The translations under genes and the position numbers were made by a program. The notes below the pieces were generated by a model that saw nothing but the letters and a program-made list of their open reading frames with translations, was not told the origin of the DNA and made no database searches. This document shows positions 6,108 through 9,865 of a DNA stretch of 9,865 nucleotides, piece after piece. Every line of letters begins with the position of its first letter. The stretch's first letter is position 1. Origin of the DNA: Streptomyces violaceus (GTDB taxonomy: Bacteria > Actinomycetota > Actinomycetes > Streptomycetales > Streptomycetaceae); assembly GCA_000715635.1 (NCBI GenBank), contig KL569115.1, positions 58,017 through 67,881 on the forward strand, written 5' to 3'.

Positions 6108-6138
6108 AAGGCGCACAGCGTTGTGTGCCATGCGCCTT
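6108..6138 (-). terminator. Terminator separating the replication-like gene pair from the winged-helix/capsid genes
   Basis: Arms 6108-6115 and 6131-6138 (AAGGCGCA/TGCGCCTT) pair over 8 bp, and the minus-strand sequence continues TTTCTC. It lies about 45 bp after the stop at 6183 and 30 bp before the next start. It therefore ends the upstream transcript or throttles read-through into the capsid block. Confidence 0.65.
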
Positions 6139-6182
6139 CGGGAATGAAATTGGGGTCCGGAAGTCGACTGTGACCTAAGCCA

Positions 6183-6698
6183 CTAATTCGAAATGAGCTT
6201 GAGGCGGAGCAACACCACGCCGTTATTGGTCTTCCGGCGCGCTATTCCGCGATTCGCCACGCGCGCGTAAAACGTCTTTCTAGACCAGACTTCCGACGGC
6301 GACAATCCCGCAGCATCAGACCAGACGCGATAAGCGTTGTAACCGGTCGTACCCAAAAGACTGGAATCGTCGCTGTGCGCGAACGTGTCCGTGAACCAAT
6401 CCGGCTCCGGCAGCACATCAAATGTGCTCACGCGCTTGAAGATGGGTCCGGCCGTAGGCCCCATGGCCGCGTACAGCTTTTCGCAACGATCGCACAGCGG
6501 GAAGTACCAATGCGGCTCTTCGCTGTAGCGGCGTCCGAGATGGTCGAGCGTCGCATTCGGTGCCCTGTGATCCAGTGCCCAACGGCATGCGGTTTCGCCG
6601 CAGCGGACGCAAAGGAATGCGGAAGCCGCGCCGTCATAGTGCTCACGTACGCGTGCCTGAGCGTTGTCGTAAGCGCGCTCAATGGAACGGTCAATCAC
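6183..6698 (-). CDS. HNH-like zinc domain fused to a primase-type winged helix (171 aa)
   Basis: The GTG at 6698 overlaps the TGA of the upstream zinc protein (GTGA, 6698-6695), which decides the start; the frame further upstream lies inside that gene. Residues about 30-75 carry CVRCG, then ALDHRAP, then PLCDRCEKLY. This matches the HNH nuclease layout (Cys pair, D-H, second Cys pair), but the later Asn and His of an active HNH site are not obvious: CEKLY stands where CHxxK is usual. It may be a degraded nuclease or a structural zinc site. Residues about 118-168 (YNAYRVWSDAAGLSPSEVWSRKTFYARVANRGIARRKTNNGVVLLRLKL) resemble the C-terminal winged helix of D5/P4-type primases. No primase or helicase core is present. 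A DNA-binding role in replication or regulation is likely. Confidence 0.8.
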   Translation of the reverse strand: MIDRSIERAYDNAQARVREHYDGAASAFLCVRCGETACRWALDHRAPNATLDHLGRRYSEEPHWYFPLCDRCEKLYAAMGPTAGPIFKRVSTFDVLPEPDWFTDTFAHSDDSSLLGTTGYNAYRVWSDAAGLSPSEVWSRKTFYARVANRGIARRKTNNGVVLLRLKLISN

Positions 6699-7186
6699 TT
6701 GCCCGACCCCTTCGCCACAGCAGCAGTGCGCGACCGGTAAACGCGCGCCCAGCAATCCGAAGTGCAGTAGCTCTGACGCTTGCCACGATGTACGACCCGG
6801 ACGACGGACTTGCCGCACATCGGGTCAGCGCACGTGAAGCGGTAACAGCGGTCGCCGTCGGCGTCGATGAACTCATTCCGGGAAGCCATGCCGTCGTGCA
6901 CCTCAGAGGCCACACGCGCCGCCTCAGCGCGACAAATGGGCGACGCCGTCTCTCGCTTCGGGTTGCAGCTCCGCTGTGCCTCAGACTCGCGCACAACGCT
7001 TTCGCCGCACTTGTTACAGCGCAGCGTCAGCGGAAGCTTCAGGTTCGTCAGCTTCGCCTGAAGACGAGTAAGCCGGGAAGTTCGCGCACGGCAGGCGTCA
7101 GAGCAGAACTTCTTGTTCGAGTAGGTGGCGCGGTTGCCGATTTGCGGGATTGGGTTACTACAGCCGATGTCAGTGCAAGTGCGCAT
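6695..7186 (-). CDS. Multi-zinc-finger (treble-clef) protein (163 aa)
   Basis: Three Cys clusters are visible: residues 4-34 (CTDIGC ... FCSDACRAR); the middle (LRCNKCGE ... SCNPKRETASPIC); and the C-terminal FTCADPMCGKSVV ... SYCTSDCWARVYRSR. The FCSDACR and YCTSDCW ends followed by Arg-rich helices are typical of small treble-clef proteins of actinobacterial phages and plasmids. The protein is basic overall and lacks any catalytic motif I know, so nucleic-acid or protein binding is the best guess. ATG 7186 is preferred over ATG 7201 because GATGAGG is placed 9 bp before it. It is the first gene after the long leader and its terminator, so its expression should depend on read-through or on a promoter close to the start. 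It is coupled to the HNH-like gene. Confidence 0.82.
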   Translation of the reverse strand: MRTCTDIGCSNPIPQIGNRATYSNKKFCSDACRARTSRLTRLQAKLTNLKLPLTLRCNKCGESVVRESEAQRSCNPKRETASPICRAEAARVASEVHDGMASRNEFIDADGDRCYRFTCADPMCGKSVVRVVHRGKRQSYCTSDCWARVYRSRTAAVAKGSGK

Positions 7187-7218
7187 GGCGAAAAGCCTCA
7201 TCCGTAGTCGCAGATACG

Positions 7219-7298
7219 AAAAAGAGCCCCCGGTACGTGGGAGTCACCCGCAGCGCTGCGACACGCTGAAGGTTTCTCGACCACGCCCCGGGGGCTCT
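7219..7298 (-). terminator. Long stem with U-tract just upstream of the zinc-finger gene (possible attenuator)
   Basis: Arms 7223-7233 and 7288-7298 (AGAGCCCCCGG/CCGGGGGCTCT) pair perfectly. An inner stem CGTGG/CCACG (7236-7240, 7281-7285) extends it, and a palindrome CGCAGCGCTGCG (7249-7260) sits near the tip. On the minus strand the stem runs directly into TTTTT (7223-7219). It ends only about 20 bp before the ribosome site of the 7186 gene, an attenuator-like position. On the plus strand no T-run follows. Confidence 0.75.
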
Positions 7299-7468
7299 AG
7301 TCGTGCGCGCTTCCGGCCGTAGCGATGGGCCGTCCCGCGCGCGGGGAGTCTTTGAGTCGGGAAGCGCCGTAAGGCACTGTCGCAGTCCCGCAGCGAGGGC
7401 GAAGTTCCCTCTACCTATCTGAAGGGAGTCGGTGACTAGGTGCAGCGGGTACAGCGCGAGGGGCGCGG
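7299..7468. other. Gene-free leader between the AT-rich inverted repeat and the terminator
   Basis: I find no convincing gene on either strand in these 170 bases. GGGAGTC occurs at 7344-7350 and 7424-7430 (and at 7239-7245 inside the terminator stem). The copy at 7422-7436 extends to a 15-bp match with the sequence upstream of the integrase. The stretch is probably leader RNA transcribed leftward into the terminator. Confidence 0.45.
7422..7436 (-). repeat. 15-bp direct repeat, leader copy
   Basis: AAGGGAGTCGGTGAC at 7422-7436 is identical to 9779-9793, which lies between the attP arm and the integrase ribosome site. Both copies have the same orientation relative to leftward transcription. 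A shared operator or regulator site is the simplest guess; chance cannot be excluded. Confidence 0.5.
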
Positions 7469-7567
7469 GTGTGACGTTGCAAGACGAACGGATGGGGCTC
7501 TCTGTTTACCTATAGAGTTTCTTTAGTGAAATAGAGAAAACATAATGTTCGTCTTACAACGTCACAC
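7469..7567. promoter_or_regulatory. AT-rich core flanked by a 21-bp inverted repeat (probable control region)
   Basis: Arms 7469-7489 and 7547-7567 are inverted copies matching at 20 of 21 positions, separated by 57 bp. The part of the core from about 7501 to 7546 is strikingly AT-rich in a GC-rich element (TTTACCTATAGAG, TTTAGTGAAATAGAG, AAAACATAAT). A weak leftward promoter can be proposed: TTGTGT (7569-7564), 16-bp spacer, CATTAT (7547-7542), overlapping the right arm. The layout suits paired operators around a promoter, or a replication origin. It is the most distinct regulatory-looking site in the window. Confidence 0.65.
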
Positions 7568-7900
7568 AAGAAAGAGAAAGACCAGGTCAGACACTGTTTC
7601 GGCGCTCTTCGCTGTGTGGCGCTGAGGCAGTCAAAGTGACGCTGGGCGGCCGTTCCCGCGATAAGGCGCACAGAACTGCTAAATCCTTTGTCCATTTGGG
7701 TGGTCGCCCGGCACGTCAGCAGTGACCGGCACCACAGCCGCCCCGCTGTGAAGCCCCAGAAACGCCCTGAGCGTGACGCCCTGGGGCCTATTCCTTCGGC
7801 TCCGCCACGCGCCCCCAGTGAAGCCCCTGAGCGCTCGTCTCCGCCCCGCTGAGCGCCCCGCCGTCCGTCGGTAGCTCCGCGCCCCTCGCAGCGCACAGAG
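7568..7900. other. Gene-free region with short hairpins and repeats
   Basis: No ORF here has convincing composition, start signal or family features. A stem GCCCCAG/CTGGGGC (7753-7759 and 7781-7787) encloses a smaller ACGC/GCGT stem. CTGAGCG occurs at 7767-7773, 7827-7833 and 7849-7855. The region may hold an untranslated RNA, packaging signal or origin, but the sequence alone does not say which. Confidence 0.45.
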
Positions 7901-7934
7901 ACGCCCCTGGTTCCGCTGTGGGAACCAGGGGCGT
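7901..7934 (-). terminator. Strong hairpin after the 60-aa gene
   Basis: Arms 7901-7914 and 7921-7934 (ACGCCCCTGGTTCC and its complement) pair perfectly over 14 bp with a 6-nt loop. It begins 29 bp past the stop of the 60-aa gene in the direction of transcription. There is no T-run. The position fits the end of the integrase-side transcript, insulating the leader region. Confidence 0.75.
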
Positions 7935-7963
7935 GTGTGCCGTTCTGAGGGGCGTAAGGGCCG

Positions 7964-8146
7964 CTAGGCAGCCAGGGCTTCAGGGTGCCCCTGGAAGGCC
8001 GCTAGAAGCGCCTCCAGCCTCTCTATGCGCTGCCGGGTCAACAGGGTCCGGTCACCGCGCCATTGGGCGGCGTACAGGGCGTCAAGACGCTTCGTCAGGC
8101 AGCGGACTTCAGCGGCGAGGAAGGCGTGCGGGTCGTCGTCGTACAC
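7964..8146 (-). CDS. Small helical protein downstream of the integrase (60 aa)
   Basis: GTG 8146 is preceded by AGAAGGA about 7 bp upstream, a strong ribosome site. The protein is an acidic start (YDDDPHAFLAAEV) followed by long charged helices (RCLTKRLDALYAAQWRGDRTLLTRQRIERLEALLAAF) with leucine spacing compatible with a coiled coil. It has no signal peptide, membrane helix or Cys cluster. It follows the integrase gene by 80 bp, with a hairpin in between. Directionality factors of serine integrases are varied and often small (for example SprB of SPbeta, the phiRv1 excisionase), so this is a candidate by position only. Another accessory or regulatory role is as possible. Confidence 0.78.
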   Translation of the reverse strand: MYDDDPHAFLAAEVRCLTKRLDALYAAQWRGDRTLLTRQRIERLEALLAAFQGHPEALAA

Positions 8147-8169
8147 TTTCGGTTCCTTCTGATGAAGGA

Positions 8170-8209
8170 CGCCGGTCCGTCAGCCCCGCCAAGAGTCGGC
8201 GGACCGGCG
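8170..8209 (-). terminator. Hairpin after the integrase gene
   Basis: Arms 8170-8179 and 8200-8209 (CGCCGGTCCG/CGGACCGGCG) pair perfectly over 10 bp, with a 20-nt loop that can fold further. It lies directly after the integrase stop (8227) and before the ribosome site of the 60-aa gene. It could end or reduce the integrase transcript. Confidence 0.65.
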
Positions 8210-8226
8210 CCTAATGGGAGACGCGC

Positions 8227-9768
8227 CTAGGCAGCTTCGACTTGCGCAATGGCCATGAGTTCCCCTGCCGCCGGGTCGTTGCGGAACCACGCCGGACCCT
8301 CGTAATCCACTGCCACACGTGACGGGTCGAATCGCTTAGGGGCTCCGGGCGTTGCCGGGCGAACGACTACAACGGCGCCCAGGTCTTCCAGCAAGCCCCG
8401 TCGGCCTTCGTCAGTACGCCGCTTCCATTCATCCGCCACGGTGCCCCCAGCGTCCACCCAGCGGCCTTCGGCGTGGTCGGCCTCAGTTCGCAATTCAGCC
8501 TGCCGCTTTTCCAGCGCCGTCAGTTGTGTAATGACCATGCGCGCCGCTGTGCCGTTCGGGTCGAGCTGGGCAAGGTTCCCTGCAAGCCGTTCAATCTGCG
8601 CCGTCACTTCCGAAAGCTGAAGCACTGCGCTGCCGTCGGGTTCGGCCCAGCGCTTGAGTGCGATCCTGCCGAAGCGCTTTAGATAGTCGGCGGTGACAAG
8701 GTCGTCCAGCATCGGCGCTGTGATCACATTGGGCCGGTGAATGCCACGCTTGCCGACGCCGTTCCGGCAAACGTACGTCGAGTAGTCCTTGCCGTTCACG
8801 GCGCGGCGTTGCCGGTACATGGGACCGTCGCATTCGGAACACAGTGCGACGTGAAGGAGTAGCGCCTTACCCGTGCGCTCCGCTCCGCGCCCCTTCGACT
8901 TGCCGTCGATGATTGCCCGCACTGCCGCCCAGGTTTCTCCGTCGAGAATTTCCGGTCCGGCGGAAACCGGGTTGCCTTCGGTGTCGAGTACGGGCTGGTT
9001 CGTTACGGCGCTGCGCTTCTTTCCGGGCACTGCCTGAACAAGCCACCCGCGAAGGGCAGGCGTGTAGAGAACATCCCGCAGCGTGGTCAGGTGCCATTTG
9101 TTGCCGCGCAGCTTTCGGCCGTCGCGCTGTCGTGCGTGGTCGGCGGGTGGCAGGACTTCCCGCTCATTGAGTTCTCGGGCAAGGCCGGTCAGCGTCGCAC
9201 CGTGGTTGATGAGCTTGTCAGCACAGTCGCGAACTACGGCGGCGGCGGCTTCATCAATGACCCAACGCTTGTCGTTGGTTGGGCCGGTGACCGCGTAGCC
9301 GTAGGGCGCCAATCCGCCGAGGTGGTTGCCGCGCGCCTTGAAGTGCTTCTTACTGTCCGTGATGCGCGCTGTGATCATGTCGCGCTCGTACTCGGCGAAT
9401 GCGGCTAGAACGTTGATGATGATGCTGGCGTTTTCGGGACTCACCACGCCGTCCGCCGTTACGACCGTCGAGTGAGTGGACTTCGCGGCGTCGAGAAGCC
9501 TTTGGAATTCCAGAACGCTTCGGGCGTACCGGTCGAGCTTCGCGGCAAGCACGTAGTCAACGCGCGGAAGCCACGACAGCACTTCGCGCATACCGGGTCG
9601 GTCTTCGAGCTTGCTTGCACCGCTGACGTTCGTGTCTGTGGCGACGTGTACGACCTTCCACCCGCGCTGTTCGGCGTAGGCGCGGCAGGCGGCAATGCGG
9701 TGGTCGGGCGCTTCCTCAGCGAACAGACGGGACAAGCGGTCGTAGATGACGACGGTCTTGGGGCTCAT
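8227..9768 (-). CDS. int: Large serine integrase (513 aa)
   Basis: Catalyses site-specific integration at the tadA-type attB. The N-terminal resolvase domain (about 1-145) has the catalytic motif Y-D-R-L-S (Ser13 from this start), the KLDRYARS segment and the FAEYERDMITARI helix. A recombinase domain follows (about 150-260: GGLAPYGYAV ... LARELNEREV ... LYTPALRGWLV). Then comes a zinc-ribbon region (ALCSECDGPMYRQ ... YVCRNGV), a coiled-coil stretch (VTAQIERLAGNLAQLD ... LEKRQAELRTEAD) and a C-terminal tail. Length is typical of the phiC31/Bxb1 class. ATG 9768 is chosen because GAAGG lies 5 bp upstream and the protein then starts MSPKTVVIYDRLSR. ATG 9804 lies inside the attP arm. The gene is adjacent to attR, as expected. 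It appears intact. Confidence 0.96.
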   Translation of the reverse strand: MSPKTVVIYDRLSRLFAEEAPDHRIAACRAYAEQRGWKVVHVATDTNVSGASKLEDRPGMREVLSWLPRVDYVLAAKLDRYARSVLEFQRLLDAAKSTHSTVVTADGVVSPENASIIINVLAAFAEYERDMITARITDSKKHFKARGNHLGGLAPYGYAVTGPTNDKRWVIDEAAAAVVRDCADKLINHGATLTGLARELNEREVLPPADHARQRDGRKLRGNKWHLTTLRDVLYTPALRGWLVQAVPGKKRSAVTNQPVLDTEGNPVSAGPEILDGETWAAVRAIIDGKSKGRGAERTGKALLLHVALCSECDGPMYRQRRAVNGKDYSTYVCRNGVGKRGIHRPNVITAPMLDDLVTADYLKRFGRIALKRWAEPDGSAVLQLSEVTAQIERLAGNLAQLDPNGTAARMVITQLTALEKRQAELRTEADHAEGRWVDAGGTVADEWKRRTDEGRRGLLEDLGAVVVVRPATPGAPKRFDPSRVAVDYEGPAWFRNDPAAGELMAIAQVEAA

Positions 9769-9778
9769 GTGCGCCTTC

Positions 9779-9793
9779 AAGGGAGTCGGTGAC
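9779..9793 (-). repeat. 15-bp direct repeat, integrase copy
   Basis: Identical to 7422-7436. This copy lies just upstream of the integrase ribosome site and 9 bp inside the attP arm, so a bound protein here could affect both integrase expression and recombination. Confidence 0.5.
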
Positions 9794-9801
9794 CTGACCG
9801 C

Positions 9802-9850
9802 CATGGACGGTTAGGCCGGACACCCGGGCGGCTGCGGAACCGTGCACGCC
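9802..9850. other. Right attachment site (attR-type junction)
   Basis: GGGCGG at 9826-9831 marks the junction, with crossover predicted at GG 9827-9828. To the left is the attP arm of the element, 34 bp upstream of the preferred integrase start. To the right the host ATPase frame resumes. The arm 9802-9826 mirrors 543-567: around the GG centre, 20 of 26 symmetric position pairs in the rebuilt attP are complementary. This inverted symmetry is typical of the roughly 50-bp attP sites of large serine integrases. Confidence 0.85.
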
Positions 9851-9865
9851 AATGCCGCCGCCGAT
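9827..9865 (+). pseudogene. TadA/CpaF-type ATPase, continuation after the element (runs off the window)
   Basis: The thirteen codons at the right edge read GGCGTVHANAAAD, the conserved stretch that follows GHE in TadA/CpaF ATPases. Joined to the left fragment at the GGGCGG core they give GHEGGCGTVHANAAAD without a frame change. This shows that the window holds a full insertion and that both host flanks are visible. The rest of the C-terminus lies beyond the window. Confidence 0.9.

Larger units (their letters stand above)
540..9831. mobile_element. Complete 9.29-kb serine-integrase element (phage-satellite-like) inserted in a tadA-type gene
   Basis: The element lies between two copies of GGGCGG, at 540-545 and 9826-9831. 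Left of it the ATPase frame ends abnormally after GHEGG; right of it the frame resumes with GGCGTVHANAAAD, so excision at the GG would restore a continuous gene. All supported genes inside run on the minus strand: integrase at the right end, replication-like and capsid genes in the middle, an XRE-TPR regulator cassette at the left. There is a major capsid gene, but no terminase, portal, protease or tail gene can be recognised. Known comparators by content and size are phiRv1-type prophage-like elements and phage satellites. Ends and integration mode are well supported; the satellite label is inference. Confidence 0.9.

Noticed and set aside
6560..7207. Plus-strand ORF of 215 aa
   Set aside because: It lies antisense to the zinc-finger and HNH-like genes, which have recognisable motifs and overlapping start/stop signals.
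7224..7298. tRNA-like fold suggested by the 7-bp-plus closing stem and a length near 75 nt
   Set aside because: There is no T-loop consensus, no proper D- or anticodon arm, and a U-tract follows the stem; a terminator explains it better.
7749..7853. Short plus-strand GTG frame encoding a Pro-rich peptide of about 34 aa
   Set aside because: No ribosome site, low complexity and hairpins within; not supportable as a gene.
7767..7855. Three CTGAGCG copies as origin iterons
   Set aside because: Spacing is irregular (60 and 22 bp), the motif is short, and similar words are common across the element's coding sequence.
7510..7896. Minus-strand ORF of 128 aa in the gene-free region
   Set aside because: Low-complexity Gly/Arg start, no ribosome site, and it runs through the AT-rich inverted-repeat zone; composition is unlike its neighbours.
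9769..9804. Integrase start at ATG 9804
   Set aside because: That ATG lies inside the attP arm and lacks a ribosome site; ATG 9768 has GAAGG at the right spacing and gives a family-like N-terminus.

Overview
This GC-rich window comes from an actinobacterium, most likely Streptomyces or a close relative. The evidence is the codon bias, the frequent GTG starts with GAAGG-type ribosome sites, the TadA-type secretion ATPase, and a small Cys protein of a type common in Streptomyces. Nearly the whole window is one integrated mobile element of about 9.29 kb, with both ends visible. It is inserted in the gene for a TadA/CpaF-type pilus or secretion ATPase. The 5' part of that gene is at 1-555, and its codons resume in frame at 9827-9865 (GGCGTVHANAAAD). 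Both junctions carry GGGCGG (540-545 and 9826-9831). Joining the two element ends recreates an attP with strong dyad symmetry: 20 of 26 position pairs around a central GG are complementary. This is expected for the large serine integrase encoded beside the right end.

Every element gene I can support is on the minus strand, so the element reads from right to left. The order is: (i) the serine integrase (9768-8227) and a 60-aa protein that may be a directionality factor or other accessory; (ii) a gene-free stretch of about 780 bp (7187-7963) with strong hairpins, a 21-bp imperfect inverted repeat around an AT-rich core, and a U-tract terminator just ahead of the next gene; (iii) a triple treble-clef zinc protein coupled to an HNH-like/winged-helix protein (7186-6183); (iv) two overlapping genes for small winged-helix proteins resembling the C-terminus of D5/P4-type phage primases (6078-5517); (v) an HK97-fold major capsid protein (5410-4295) coupled to three small Cys-containing proteins of unknown function (4298-3384); (vi) a structured intergenic region, then a zinc-finger protein and a 58-aa protein (3138-2561); (vii) a perfect 15-bp hairpin followed by an XRE-TPR regulator, a small Cys protein and a DnaJ-like zinc protein (2443-688).

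The element has integration, regulation, replication-like and capsid genes. No terminase, portal, prohead protease, primase core, tail or lysis gene is visible. In size and content it recalls phiRv1 of Mycobacterium tuberculosis, another roughly 9-kb element with a serine integrase and a capsid gene. The most interesting reading is a minimal phage satellite or capsid-bearing integrative element that needs a helper phage for packaging. A decayed prophage is the main alternative, but the intact, tightly overlapping reading frames argue against decay.
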